Shown: one piece after another, positions 35,969 to 44,841 of the stretch
How positions within the stretch are numbered: position 1 is the first letter of the stretch
Layout of the letters: each line of letters begins with the position of its first letter
Origin: JAFAGX01 sp035622175
GTDB taxonomy: Bacteria > Acidobacteriota > Terriglobia > Terriglobales > Acidobacteriaceae
Reading direction: 5' to 3'
Length of the DNA: 64,000 nt
Assembly: GCA_035622175.1 (NCBI GenBank)
Contig: DASPVV010000005.1
Span: 37,279 to 101,278, forward strand
Made by a program: the position numbers and the translations under genes
The notes under the pieces: model-generated
Seen by the model: only the letters and a program-made list of their open reading frames with translations
What the model was told of the DNA's origin: nothing
Databases searched by the model: none

Positions 35969-38566
35969 ATGCCGCAGGAAGACACGACATCCTTGGCCCA
36001 CAGCCGCGATTCCCACAGCGAGCCGCGCTACGACGCGCAACGTATCGAGAACCGGTGGTTCGAACGCTGGCAACAGGATCCGTCCCTCTATGCGGCCGAA
36101 CCAAGCTCCACCAAACCCAAGTACTACGTGCTTGAAATGCTGCCCTATCCTTCGGGCGCGCTGCATATGGGCCACGTTCGCAATTATGCCATCGGCGATG
36201 CGCTTGCCCGCTACATGTGGATGAATGGCTATAACGTATTGCACCCCATGGGTTGGGATGCGTTCGGGCTCCCCGCCGAGAACGCTGCCATTTCCGCCGA
36301 AACCCCGCCGCGCCAGTGGACGCTTCGCAATATCGAGAACATGAAGCAGCAAATGAAGCGCTTGGGCTTCGCCTACGACTGGACCCGGGAGGTGACGACT
36401 TGCCTGCCCGAGTACTACCGCTGGAATCAGTGGTTTTTCTTGAAGCTTTACGAAAAGGGGCTCGCCTACCGCAAAAAGAGCAAGGTCAACTGGTGTCCAA
36501 AGTGCGCCACCGTCTTGGCGAACGAGCAGGTGGTCGACGGCTGTTGCTGGCGCCACGAAGACACCCCCGTCGAACAACGGGAACTCGAGCAGTGGTTTCT
36601 GCGCATCACCGAGTATGCCGCTGAGTTGCTTCGCGATTTGGACAAACTCAGCGCCTGGCCGGAGCGAGTTCGCACCATGCAACGGAACTGGATCGGCCGG
36701 AGCGAAGGTACCTTGGTGGAGTTCCGGCTGGAGGGGCAGGGTGGCCCTGCGGGTTCAAAAATTCCCGTCTTTACCACCCGCATCGACACGATCTATGGTG
36801 CGACCTCGGTGCAACTTGCACCGGAACATCCGTTGGTGGCTGATTTTATCGCCCAAGACGCCAACCTCGGCGGGAAGGTAGGTCAGCTGGCGGCGGAACA
36901 GCGCAAAGCAAAAGAAACCGGTGACCTCGGCAGCATAGCAAAGCATGGCGTCAACACCCACCGGTTTGCCCTCAATCCTTACAGCGGCGAGCGGCTTCCC
37001 ATCTGGATCGCGAATTACATCCTGACCGATTACGGCACGGGCGCGATCATGAGTGTGCCCGCCCACGACGAGCGCGATTACGATTTCGCCAAGAAATACA
37101 GCTTGCCGATCCGGCTCGTCATCGTTCCCCAGACCGCGGATCCAGAAGAGACCATGGCGGACCCGTCGCTACCCTTCACCGGCTGCGATGGAATCCTGGT
37201 GAACTCTGGACCGTTCAGCGGTCTCAGCTGTGAGCAGGCGATGCCGACGATGGCAGCGCATGCCGAAATGGGTGGCTTCGGCCAGGCGGCCGTGACCTAT
37301 CGCTTGAAGGACTGGGGCATTTCCCGGCAACGTTACTGGGGCACACCGATCCCGGTCGTTTATTGCGAGAAGGACGGCATCGTTCCAGTTCCCGAGCAGA
37401 ACCTGCCGGTGCTCTTGCCGGAAAATGTCGAGATTACCTTGGCCGGCGGCTCGCCTCTCGCCCGGGTTGCGGAATTTGTCCAAACCAGCTGCCCGAAATG
37501 CGGTGGCCGGGCGCGCCGCGAAACCGATACCATGGACACTTTTGTCGATTCCTCCTGGTACTTCTACCGCTACACTGATCCGCACGACGGCCAGGCGCCC
37601 TTTGATGCGAACATTGTTTCCTACTGGTTCCCCATTGATCAGTACATTGGGGGGGTTGAGCATGCGATCTTGCATCTCATTTATTCCCGCTTCTGGACAA
37701 AATTCATGCGCGATATGGGTTTGGTCAAAAACGACGAGCCGGTGGAGCGCCTCTTTACCCAGGGCATGGTGATCAAAGAAGGCGCCAAGATGTCCAAAAG
37801 CCTAGGGAATATCGTTTCTCCCGATGATATGGTCCGCCGCTTCGGTGCCGACAGCGCGCGTTTGTACAGTTTGTTTGCCGCGCCGCCCGACCGAGATCTT
37901 GATTGGAAGGACGACGGTATCGCGGGAATCTATCGATTTCTGGGCAAGGTGTACAGATTCGTATGGCGCAACGCCGCCGCGCAGCGCGCAGAAACGCACA
38001 CCTTCGTTGCCCCCGGCCCGGGCCGAGAGACCCCGGCTGCCACGCCTCTCCAGCCCGAGGCGCGGGCGATGCAGCGCAAGCTTCATCAGACCATTCGCCG
38101 CGTCAGCGAGGATTTTCAGGGGCGCTGGCACTTTAACACGTCGATCGCCGCCATCATGGAGTTGGTGAACCAGTTGCATTCCTTCGAAGAGGTGGTGAGC
38201 CCGGCACCCTCGCCCGCCAATCTCGCCCTTTTGGCCGAAGTGCAGCGCAACCTGGTGGTGCTTCTTGCCCCCTTTGCCCCCTACCTGGCCCACGAACTGT
38301 GGGAGATGCTGGGGGAGAAGGAAAGCCTGTTGCGGGTCCCCTGGCCCAAGTACGATCCGGTGCTGGCGAAGGAAGAAGAGATTGAGATTCCGGTTCAGGT
38401 TAACGGTAAGTTGCGCGCCTTGGTCCTGGTGGCTGCGGGCGCGTCCGAGGACACAATTCGCGACACGGCCCTCGAGGACGCCAAGATCAAGACCGCAATC
38501 GCAGGCAAGGCGGTGGCAAGAATCGTGGTTGTTCCCGGCAAACTGGTTAACATTGTCGTCCAATGA
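35969..38566 (+). CDS. leuS: Leucyl-tRNA synthetase
   Basis: An 865-residue class I synthetase, the normal bacterial length. The HIGH-type motif is 'HMGHVRNYAIGD' and the KMSKS loop is 'GAKMSKSLGNIVSPDD'. The zinc domain has 'WCPKCATVLANEQVVDGCC' and the editing domain has 'TTRIDTIYGAT' and 'VPAHDERDYDFA', which hydrolyses mischarged tRNA. The C-terminal 'IEIPVQVNGKLRALVLV' is the tRNA-binding end. I start at ATG 35969, since the frame is open back to 35750 but that part overlaps nfo and lacks LeuRS similarity. No clear Shine-Dalgarno is seen, and TTG at 35963 is an alternative. Confidence 0.96.
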   Translation: MPQEDTTSLAHSRDSHSEPRYDAQRIENRWFERWQQDPSLYAAEPSSTKPKYYVLEMLPYPSGALHMGHVRNYAIGDALARYMWMNGYNVLHPMGWDAFGLPAENAAISAETPPRQWTLRNIENMKQQMKRLGFAYDWTREVTTCLPEYYRWNQWFFLKLYEKGLAYRKKSKVNWCPKCATVLANEQVVDGCCWRHEDTPVEQRELEQWFLRITEYAAELLRDLDKLSAWPERVRTMQRNWIGRSEGTLVEFRLEGQGGPAGSKIPVFTTRIDTIYGATSVQLAPEHPLVADFIAQDANLGGKVGQLAAEQRKAKETGDLGSIAKHGVNTHRFALNPYSGERLPIWIANYILTDYGTGAIMSVPAHDERDYDFAKKYSLPIRLVIVPQTADPEETMADPSLPFTGCDGILVNSGPFSGLSCEQAMPTMAAHAEMGGFGQAAVTYRLKDWGISRQRYWGTPIPVVYCEKDGIVPVPEQNLPVLLPENVEITLAGGSPLARVAEFVQTSCPKCGGRARRETDTMDTFVDSSWYFYRYTDPHDGQAPFDANIVSYWFPIDQYIGGVEHAILHLIYSRFWTKFMRDMGLVKNDEPVERLFTQGMVIKEGAKMSKSLGNIVSPDDMVRRFGADSARLYSLFAAPPDRDLDWKDDGIAGIYRFLGKVYRFVWRNAAAQRAETHTFVAPGPGRETPAATPLQPEARAMQRKLHQTIRRVSEDFQGRWHFNTSIAAIMELVNQLHSFEEVVSPAPSPANLALLAEVQRNLVVLLAPFAPYLAHELWEMLGEKESLLRVPWPKYDPVLAKEEEIEIPVQVNGKLRALVLVAAGASEDTIRDTALEDAKIKTAIAGKAVARIVVVPGKLVNIVVQ

Positions 38567-38650
38567 AAGAAGGAACGCCGGCTCGGGAACCCCGCCGGCG
38601 CTTCCCCTGACCCTGCGGAGTTCGTCGCGCTGGGCGTTGGTCCGGAGATA

Positions 38651-39700
38651 ATGCTGGCTCGGATGGCATCGCGCTCTCCCACGCTCGCAGGCTTCCGCCT
38701 CATGTTGCAGCGGCCCTCGGTCGGCCTGGCAGAGATCGCTTGGCGTTGGAGTTTCGGTGCGGCTTGCGGGACGCTCCTTCTGGTCTCCTGTATCGAATAC
38801 CTGGAAACCTTACCGGTCGATGCCGCTGATTGGCTGCTGTTGAGGACCAGGCAGCCGGTGCTGATTGCGCATGCTCTAGCCCACATCTTTAGCGGCAGTG
38901 CCGTGCGGGCGATCGAAGCCTTGGTAGTGCTGGCTGTGACCTTTGCCGTCACCTGGATAGGCTTGGCCTCGCTCGGCCGGGCAGCGACCATCCAATCCTT
39001 GCTGATCTACTTGAGCGAAAGAGGGACCTCACGGTCCATCCAGGGCGATGGGGAGGAACTGAGCCCGTCTCCCCTGACGTCGCTTTGGGGTCTCAACTTC
39101 CTTCGGGTCGCGGTGACCCTGGCCGCAGGCGTGGGGTGTCTGGCCGCAGTCCTGGTGGCTGGTGGCGCATTTCCGGCCCACAATTCCACACCGGCTGCGG
39201 CCTTTCTCCTCTTTCTGTGGGTCCTGACGCCGGTGTGGTTGGCTTGGTCGGTTACGAATTGGTTTCTTTCTGTGGCCGCGGTCTTCGTCGTGGTCAAAGC
39301 GCGGGATACATTTGCGGCCATTGCCGCGGCCGTCGATCTGGTCCGCCATCGCCCGGCCTCGGTTTTCGCGACTGGGATCTGGTTCGCCTTGGCGCACATC
39401 GCGGCATTCGTGGCGGCTGCCTCGCTCGTGGCATTCCCCTTAGGACTGGCTGAATTTCTTCCCCGGGGGGCCCTGGTTGGCGGGGTCGCGTTGGTGGCGC
39501 TTCTCTATTTTGCCGCAGCGGATTTTCTCTACATCGGCCGTCTGGCGGCGTATGTGGGAATTGTCGAATGGCCGGGAACGCCCCGGTTCGCCGGCGCAGT
39601 TCCGCCGATCAGCCTAAGCAGCCCGGATTCAGCACCGACAACCGCCTCGGCCGTGGACCCCGACGAGCTGATTCTGAGTGACGCTCAAGACGAGAACTGA
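38651..39700 (+). CDS. Polytopic membrane protein of unknown function
   Basis: A 349-residue protein with about six hydrophobic segments. The first soluble segment contains 'FRLMLQRPSVGLAEIAWRW' and the second half has 'VWLAWSVTNWFLSVAAVFVVV' (shown as 'SVTNWFLSVAAVF') and 'AVDLVRHRPASVFATG', reminiscent of membrane proteins with a repeated glycerophosphoryl-diester/DUF-type core, but I cannot name a family. The C-terminal tail is acidic and Pro/Ser-rich. It lies 84 bases after leuS and 93 bases before guaA on the same strand. A 7-bp GC hairpin (38576-38600) sits between it and leuS. Confidence 0.65.
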   Translation: MLARMASRSPTLAGFRLMLQRPSVGLAEIAWRWSFGAACGTLLLVSCIEYLETLPVDAADWLLLRTRQPVLIAHALAHIFSGSAVRAIEALVVLAVTFAVTWIGLASLGRAATIQSLLIYLSERGTSRSIQGDGEELSPSPLTSLWGLNFLRVAVTLAAGVGCLAAVLVAGGAFPAHNSTPAAAFLLFLWVLTPVWLAWSVTNWFLSVAAVFVVVKARDTFAAIAAAVDLVRHRPASVFATGIWFALAHIAAFVAAASLVAFPLGLAEFLPRGALVGGVALVALLYFAAADFLYIGRLAAYVGIVEWPGTPRFAGAVPPISLSSPDSAPTTASAVDPDELILSDAQDEN

Positions 39701-39793
39701 TTCCCCGAGCGGCTGGTACCGGATGCCTGCCCGCTTCGGCCCCGCCCGCTGGTTCATCTTTACACCGTGCCCGGGAATCTGAGACACTCGTCT

Positions 39794-41356
39794 GTGAAGA
39801 CACAATCCATCGTTATCCTCGATTTCGGAGCGCAATACTCTCAACTCATCGCGCGCCGCATCCGAGAGCAAAACGTCTATTCGGTGGTGCTGCCCTGCAC
39901 TGCCAGCCTCGATGAGATTCGTAGCCACTCTCCGGGGGGAATTGTTCTTTCCGGAGGTCCTGCCTCTGTCTACGATCGGGATGCGCCCGGTGCCGATCGG
40001 GCGCTGTTCGATCTCGGTGTCCCCGTGCTCGGCATCTGTTACGGGCTGCAGTGGATGGTCCATGCGCTCGGCGGCAGCGTGCGGGCCGCGGCGAAGCGCG
40101 AATATGGCCATGCCAGCGTGGAAATCATCGATGGAGCGGGATTGTTTCGCTCCTTGCCGCGACAACTCAACGTGTGGATGTCGCACGGTGATGAGGCCGT
40201 GGCTTTGCCCCCCGGCTTCCATTTGACCGCCCGTTCGCCGAGCGCAACCGCGGCGATCGCGAACCCCGAGCGCAAACTGTGGGCTGTACAATTCCACCCC
40301 GAGGTCCGCCAGACCGAGCACGGCAGCGCGATCCTGCGCAACTTCGCGATGGACCTCTGCTCCGCCACGCCCGATTGGACCGCGCAACACTTTATTGATG
40401 CGACCATCGCCGAGGTGCGTGACAGGGTGGCCAATGGCCGTGCCATTTGCGCGCTCTCCGGCGGGGTCGACTCTGCCGTGGCTGCCACCCTGGTCGATCG
40501 TGCTCTTCGCGACGGAAACGGCCGCACGCGACTTACTTCCATCTTCGTAAACAACGGGGTTCTGCGCAAAGACGAATTCCGAAAGGTTCAACACACCCTG
40601 CGCGACAAGCTGGGATTGCAGGTCGACGCGGTGGAGGCGAGCGAGCGCTTCTTGAGCAAGTTGGCCGGTGTGACCGATCCGGAGACGAAGCGCAAGACAA
40701 TCGGAGGCGAATTCATCACCGTATTCGAGGAAGAGGCGCGCCGGCTGGAGAAGACGGAAGGCAAGGTCGAATGGTTGGTCCAGGGCACGCTTTATCCCGA
40801 CGTGATCGAATCCCGTTCCGTGCAGGGGCCCTCCCATGTGATCAAGTCACACCACAACGTGGGCGGGTTGCCGGAGAAGATGAAGCTCGAGCTCATCGAA
40901 CCGCTGAAGGAGTTATTTAAGGATGAGGTCCGCAGAATCGGTCGTGATTTGGGAGTGCCGGAAGAAATCCTGCAGCGACAGCCATTTCCCGGTCCCGGCC
41001 TCGCTGTCCGGATTTTGGGCGAAGTGACCCGCGAGCGCCTGGAGATTCTTCGCGAGTGCGATGAGATCGTTGTCGGAGAGATCAAGCAGGCCAGCCTGTA
41101 CACGAAGATCTGGCAATCTTTTGCCGTGCTCTTGCCGGTGATGTCGGTGGGAGTGATGGGTGACCAGCGGACCTATGCGTATACCTGCGCCATCCGTGCG
41201 GTTCACTCCGAAGACGGCATGACGGCCGACTGGGTGCCGCTGCCGCATGGGTTGCTGAAAACCATCTCCAACCGAATCGTCAACGAAGTCAAAGGCGTGA
41301 ACCGCGTGGTGTATGACATCACCTCGAAGCCGCCCGGCACGATTGAGTGGGAATAG
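39794..41356 (+). CDS. guaA: GMP synthase (glutamine-hydrolysing)
   Basis: A 520-residue enzyme converting XMP, glutamine and ATP to GMP. The N-terminal class I amidotransferase has 'SIVILDFGAQYSQLIARRIR', nucleophile Cys in 'LGICYGLQWM' and the His/Glu pair in 'QFHPEVRQTEHG'. The ATP-pyrophosphatase domain has the P-loop 'ALSGGVDSAVAATL', and the C-terminal dimerisation domain ends 'ITSKPPGTIEWE', the near-universal GuaA terminus. GTG 39794 is preferred because it directly precedes the conserved N-terminus. GTG 39767 would add nine residues. Confidence 0.96.
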   Translation: MKTQSIVILDFGAQYSQLIARRIREQNVYSVVLPCTASLDEIRSHSPGGIVLSGGPASVYDRDAPGADRALFDLGVPVLGICYGLQWMVHALGGSVRAAAKREYGHASVEIIDGAGLFRSLPRQLNVWMSHGDEAVALPPGFHLTARSPSATAAIANPERKLWAVQFHPEVRQTEHGSAILRNFAMDLCSATPDWTAQHFIDATIAEVRDRVANGRAICALSGGVDSAVAATLVDRALRDGNGRTRLTSIFVNNGVLRKDEFRKVQHTLRDKLGLQVDAVEASERFLSKLAGVTDPETKRKTIGGEFITVFEEEARRLEKTEGKVEWLVQGTLYPDVIESRSVQGPSHVIKSHHNVGGLPEKMKLELIEPLKELFKDEVRRIGRDLGVPEEILQRQPFPGPGLAVRILGEVTRERLEILRECDEIVVGEIKQASLYTKIWQSFAVLLPVMSVGVMGDQRTYAYTCAIRAVHSEDGMTADWVPLPHGLLKTISNRIVNEVKGVNRVVYDITSKPPGTIEWE

Positions 41357-41444
41357 GCAAAACTCGCGTAGGGAGGGACGCCCGCCCTCGGAATCACCTA
41401 CCCAGGGCATCTCCCCCAACCTGTTGGCGCGACCCCTGCGATGG

Positions 41445-42452
41445 CTACACGCCGGCCATGGCCGGCTCGACCTCATAGATCGGGAACCAGGGTGCCGCAG
41501 CCTTCAGCCGTTCGTTCACATTCTTGATGTTCTTCACGCCTTCGCCCTCGAGCCACTTGCGGAAGGCATCGGGGCCTTGCTTAGCGTAAACCGGAATGCC
41601 CTCCTTCCACGTGGCACGGCCGCAAAGCACGCCATTGAACTTCACGCCCGCTTCGGCGGCGAGTTCGAGCGATTCGGTGAACTCGGCATTGCCAACCCCG
41701 GCAGACAAATAAATGAACGGTTTGGTGGCGACGCCGGCTGCGTGCCGGAATAAATCGAGCGCTTCCTTGTGGCTGTAAGCCTTTTGCCCCGCGCAAGACT
41801 TGGTGCCTTCGACGAACTTCATGTTGACCGGCACTTCGACTTTGAGAACGTCCACGCCGTAGCGATCCCGGCTGAACTCCTTCATGCTTGCCGTAACAAT
41901 TTCCGGCTTCTTCTTGGCGTAGTCAAAACCCTTCTCGTCCGCGGCCTCTTCGTAGCCGACAAACTCGAGGAAGAAAGGAATATCGTTGGCGCGGCATTCA
42001 TCACCGATGCGCTCCACCCAGGCATGCTTGGTGTCGTTGATGTTTTTGGGATCGAACGGAGTGTAGTAGAGCAGAATCTTCACACAATCGGCGCCTGCTT
42101 CTTTCAAGCGGCGCACCGACCAGAGATCGAGCAGATCGGGAAGGCGGCCGGGACCCGTCTTGTCGTAGCCCGTCTTCTCGTAAGCCAGGAGCAAGCCCGC
42201 GTTCTTGGCGCGTCGCTTGGAAGCGGGCAGACCCCACTCCGGGTCGAGCAGAATTGCGCTGGCATGGGGAGTAAGAACCTGGGTGACGAGCGACTTGAAT
42301 TCCTCCATCATGGAGTCGGTGACGGTGCCGCCCTTTTCCTTGGCCAGCGACTTTTGCAGCGAGCCGCGCTGGTCCATCGCGGCCGCCGCGATGACACCGC
42401 GATCGGTCGATACCCTTCGCAGCCCCGCGAGTTTTCCAGGCGTAAGTCTCAT
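41445..42452 (-). CDS. LacD-type tagatose 1,6-diphosphate aldolase family protein
   Basis: A 335-residue class I aldolase of the DeoC/LacD family, which splits tagatose 1,6-bisphosphate to dihydroxyacetone phosphate and glyceraldehyde 3-phosphate. 'AAAMDQRGSLQKSL' at the N-terminus, 'AILLDPEWGLPASKRR', 'GADCVKILLYYTPFDP', 'IPFFLEFVGYE' and the Schiff-base Lys region 'VDVLKVEVPVNMKFVEG' are typical. 'IYLSAGVGNAEFTESL' is the phosphate-binding loop. In organisms lacking a tagatose pathway such proteins may act on other ketose bisphosphates or sulfoquinovose intermediates, so the substrate is uncertain. Start ATG 42452 follows TAGGAGGGTGG. No sugar transport or tagatose kinase gene is adjacent. 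Confidence 0.88.
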   Translation of the reverse strand: MRLTPGKLAGLRRVSTDRGVIAAAAMDQRGSLQKSLAKEKGGTVTDSMMEEFKSLVTQVLTPHASAILLDPEWGLPASKRRAKNAGLLLAYEKTGYDKTGPGRLPDLLDLWSVRRLKEAGADCVKILLYYTPFDPKNINDTKHAWVERIGDECRANDIPFFLEFVGYEEAADEKGFDYAKKKPEIVTASMKEFSRDRYGVDVLKVEVPVNMKFVEGTKSCAGQKAYSHKEALDLFRHAAGVATKPFIYLSAGVGNAEFTESLELAAEAGVKFNGVLCGRATWKEGIPVYAKQGPDAFRKWLEGEGVKNIKNVNERLKAAAPWFPIYEVEPAMAGV

Positions 42453-42574
42453 AAACCACCCTCCTAGCAATGGAGCGTGAACCCAAAGTCCATTGCAACG
42501 CGCGTGCGTGTCTCATTGTAATATGTTTCCGCCGCGGAGACGATGCGGGGCAAGAACCCGCGCTTCCACCCGAG

Positions 42575-43312
42575 CTACTGTCGCAGGGTTAATACTCCTA
42601 AGATCGCTTGCTGCTTGGCGATCAACGCCTGCACTCCATCGCGCGCCGTGGCCAGCATCTTTTCCAGTTGTTGCTCGTCGAAGACCTGGCGCTCGGCTGT
42701 GGCCTGGACCTCCACCAATTTGCGGCCCGCGGTCATCACGAAATTCAGATCCACATCCGCCCGTGAATCCTCCTCGTAGGAAAGGTCAAGCAGAATCTCA
42801 CCGTCCACCATGCCTACACTCACTGCGGCGATAAAATCTCGCAGAGGTACAGTGCTCAGGGTCCCCGCCGCCACTAATTTTTCAAGCGCCAATCCCAAAG
42901 CAACGAAGCCTCCGGTGATCGCCGCGGTGCGCGTTCCTCCATCGGCCTGGATGGCGTCACAATCGATCCACACCGTGCGCTCGCCCAGGTGCTCCAGGTC
43001 CGTGACCGCCCTGAGCGCGCGTCCAATCAGGCGTTGGATCTCGTGCGTGCGCCCGCTCGGGCGACCTTTGCTAACCTCGCGCGGGGTGCGGGTCAGAGTC
43101 GACCGGGGGAGCATGCTGTACTCCGCCGTAATCCAGCCCTTGCCGGTGTTGCGCATGAACTGAGGCACGGTGTCTTCAAGCGAAGCCGTGCAAATCACGC
43201 GCGTGTTCCCGAGTTCGATCAGCACCGAACCCTCGGCTGTGCTGATGAAGTCCGGGACGATATTGACCGGCCGCATCTGCTCGGGAGCGCGATTATCTGA
43301 GCGATAAGGCAT
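42575..43312 (-). CDS. rph: Ribonuclease PH
   Basis: A 245-residue phosphorolytic 3'-5' exoribonuclease that trims tRNA precursors. It begins 'RSDNRAPEQMRPVNIVPDFI' and carries 'GSVLIELGNTRVICTASLED', 'KGWITAEYSMLPRST', 'RTHEIQRLIGRALRAV', 'DCDAIQADGGTRTAAITGG' and 'DGEILLDLSYEEDS'. The Arg phosphate-binding residues and hexamer-forming patches are all present. ATG 43312 starts the conserved N-terminus, and an open frame of 36 codons upstream is ignored. In many bacteria rph follows gerM. Here the two are separated by a padR gene on the opposite strand. Confidence 0.95.
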   Translation of the reverse strand: MPYRSDNRAPEQMRPVNIVPDFISTAEGSVLIELGNTRVICTASLEDTVPQFMRNTGKGWITAEYSMLPRSTLTRTPREVSKGRPSGRTHEIQRLIGRALRAVTDLEHLGERTVWIDCDAIQADGGTRTAAITGGFVALGLALEKLVAAGTLSTVPLRDFIAAVSVGMVDGEILLDLSYEEDSRADVDLNFVMTAGRKLVEVQATAERQVFDEQQLEKMLATARDGVQALIAKQQAILGVLTLRQ

Positions 43313-43606
43313 GGGCACTCGTTGCCACACTCGGTCGGAGCCGGGGAGAGTCCTCCTGCGCAGGCCGGTGCTAGGTGGTCCTAGCCAGCATCTGGCCGCC
43401 GGCTGCCCCGTGAGGAGCATACATCGCAGGCGAACGAAAGACTATCCAGGCTTGGCCGACTGGCCCTTGCGGCACAGCATGCTAAGGGTAGCTGGTCGCA
43501 CGGAAGCCGCCATTGTATATCCTCTCCCCGAAGGGGTTAGGTTGCAGGGCAGTTTTCGGTAAAACCACTCGAAATGCGCCAGAAAATAATATTTTTCTTT
43601 AGTAGT
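43313..43606. other. Divergent intergenic region between rph and padR
   Basis: The left two-thirds are GC-rich with no gene or RNA that I recognise. From about 43575 the sequence becomes sharply AT-rich (poly-A/T tracts, ATATTTTTC), marking the padR promoter zone. Confidence 0.4.
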
Positions 43607-43628
43607 ATCTTTAGATATACTTAAAGAT
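43607..43628. promoter_or_regulatory. Inverted-repeat operator enclosing the -10 of padR
   Basis: ATCTTTA (43607-43613) and TAAAGAT (43622-43628) form a perfect 7-bp inverted repeat. A TATACT -10 hexamer (43616-43621) lies between the arms. Binding of the dimeric PadR protein here would block its own transcription, the usual autoregulation in the family. The motif lies 31 bases before the padR start. Confidence 0.5.
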
Positions 43629-43658
43629 AGTATTTAAGCTATATCGTGGAGGAAGACG

Positions 43659-44234
43659 ATGTATCGTGGATGTTCAAGTTGGTGGTCGGCGCAGAGTTGG
43701 GCTCCCCTCGGAGCTGCATTTTTCCCATGGATCGGTGGTCGCTGGGGTCGCTGGAGTCGGTTCTTCGGTCCGGGTGAGGTTCGACTTGCGTTACTCTCCC
43801 TTCTCGAGCAGGGTCCGAAGCACGGTTACGAGCTGATGAAGGACCTCGAAGCGCGCTCCGGGGGGATCTATCGAGCCAGCGCGGGAGCGATCTATCCCGC
43901 TCTCCAGCAGCTCGAAGATGAGGGGTTGGTGACCTCGGAGCAAAGCGACGGCAAACGCACCTATCGTTTGACGGAAGCTGGCAAGCAGGAACTCGAGCGC
44001 GAGGCGGAGGCGGTCCGGCGGATCTGGCAGCGCGCGGAACAATGGGAAGGCTGGGGACCATGGATCGGGCCGGAAGCCGCAGAAGTGGCGCGGCCGGCAG
44101 CGGAGCTGCTGAAGGCTGCGCTGCGCGCTGTCACCCGCGGATCTCACGATTCCGCTCGTATCGCAAGAATCCGGGAGATCTTGGAGCGCGCCCGCGGGGA
44201 ACTTGAAAGTTTGGATAACCCAAAGTCGGCGTAA
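43659..44234 (+). CDS. PadR-family transcriptional regulator
   Basis: A 191-residue repressor. The winged helix begins at about residue 40 ('RLALLSLLEQGPKHGYELMK') and continues 'SGGIYRASAGAIYPALQQLEDEGLVTSE' (written here as 'GAIYPALQQLEDEGLVTSE') and 'KRTYRLTEAGKQEL', the PadR signature. A C-terminal helical segment serves in dimerisation. The N-terminal about 37 residues are Trp/Gly-rich ('SSWWSAQSWAPLGAAFF'), an unusual extension that may contact an effector or membrane. GGAGGAAGACG precedes the ATG. It ends 7 bases before the convergent gerM gene. PadR proteins often control an adjacent transporter, but none is next to it here, so the target is unknown. Confidence 0.9.
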   Translation: MYRGCSSWWSAQSWAPLGAAFFPWIGGRWGRWSRFFGPGEVRLALLSLLEQGPKHGYELMKDLEARSGGIYRASAGAIYPALQQLEDEGLVTSEQSDGKRTYRLTEAGKQELEREAEAVRRIWQRAEQWEGWGPWIGPEAAEVARPAAELLKAALRAVTRGSHDSARIARIREILERARGELESLDNPKSA

Positions 44235-44241
44235 CCGAGCC

Positions 44242-44841
44242 TCAGGGTTCCGTTGCTAACTGGGTTACGAGCTGGTCTACGCGAGACACGTCGTAGAAGG
44301 AAGTCAGATCAACATGGCCGGCAAGGGTGTCGCGTTCCTTCCCGTCAACCAAAACCTTGACCCGGGTAACGGCGGGGATGTTGGCGGAGAGAGTCGCAAG
44401 CAGTGAGGCAAGGGTGAGTTCTTCGACCAGGACTCCGGAGCGGTGGCCGTTCGCAAAGGCGGCGTTGAGATCAATCACGGCCAGCCCAGGATCGGCCAGA
44501 TAAACCCCCCGAATCTCCGATCCTGTTCCTAGGACGTGAGGGGAAGATTTGCCAAGGTAGATATCGACGAGAGCTCGCAAGAGTTCCTGCGCACGTTCCT
44601 GACGGCCACTCGGCAGTGGAATGCGCGCCGCCTGCGGGAGCAACCTGCCACCCTCGTCGTTAGCAACGTAGAGCGTGACTTGCTCGCTCGGACCGGCAGC
44701 GGGGGGAGCCACGGGCTGACTGTTCGTGGCGCTAGCTTCGGTTCGTTCCACTCGCCCGCGTATTCTCCAAGCATACACGCCCATTCCCAAAGTCGTGGCC
44801 AACAGCACAACGACCGCAATGAGCAGGTGGCGGGGAATCAT
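44242..44841 (-). CDS. GerMN domain protein
   Basis: A 199-residue protein with an N-terminal membrane anchor ('LLIAVVVLLATTLGMGVYAW'), a Pro/Ala linker and a GerMN domain. It has 'VTLYVANDEGGRLLPQAARI', 'AQELLRALVDIYLG', 'IRGVYLADPGLAVIDLNAAF' and 'LTLASLLATLSANIPAVTRV'. GerM-type proteins act at the cell envelope; the Bacillus founder is needed for sporulation septum and germination, while in non-sporulating Gram-negatives the role is unclear. The ATGA overlap with the upstream amidase gene indicates translational coupling and supports a role in peptidoglycan remodelling. Confidence 0.88.
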   Translation of the reverse strand: MIPRHLLIAVVVLLATTLGMGVYAWRIRGRVERTEASATNSQPVAPPAAGPSEQVTLYVANDEGGRLLPQAARIPLPSGRQERAQELLRALVDIYLGKSSPHVLGTGSEIRGVYLADPGLAVIDLNAAFANGHRSGVLVEELTLASLLATLSANIPAVTRVKVLVDGKERDTLAGHVDLTSFYDVSRVDQLVTQLATEP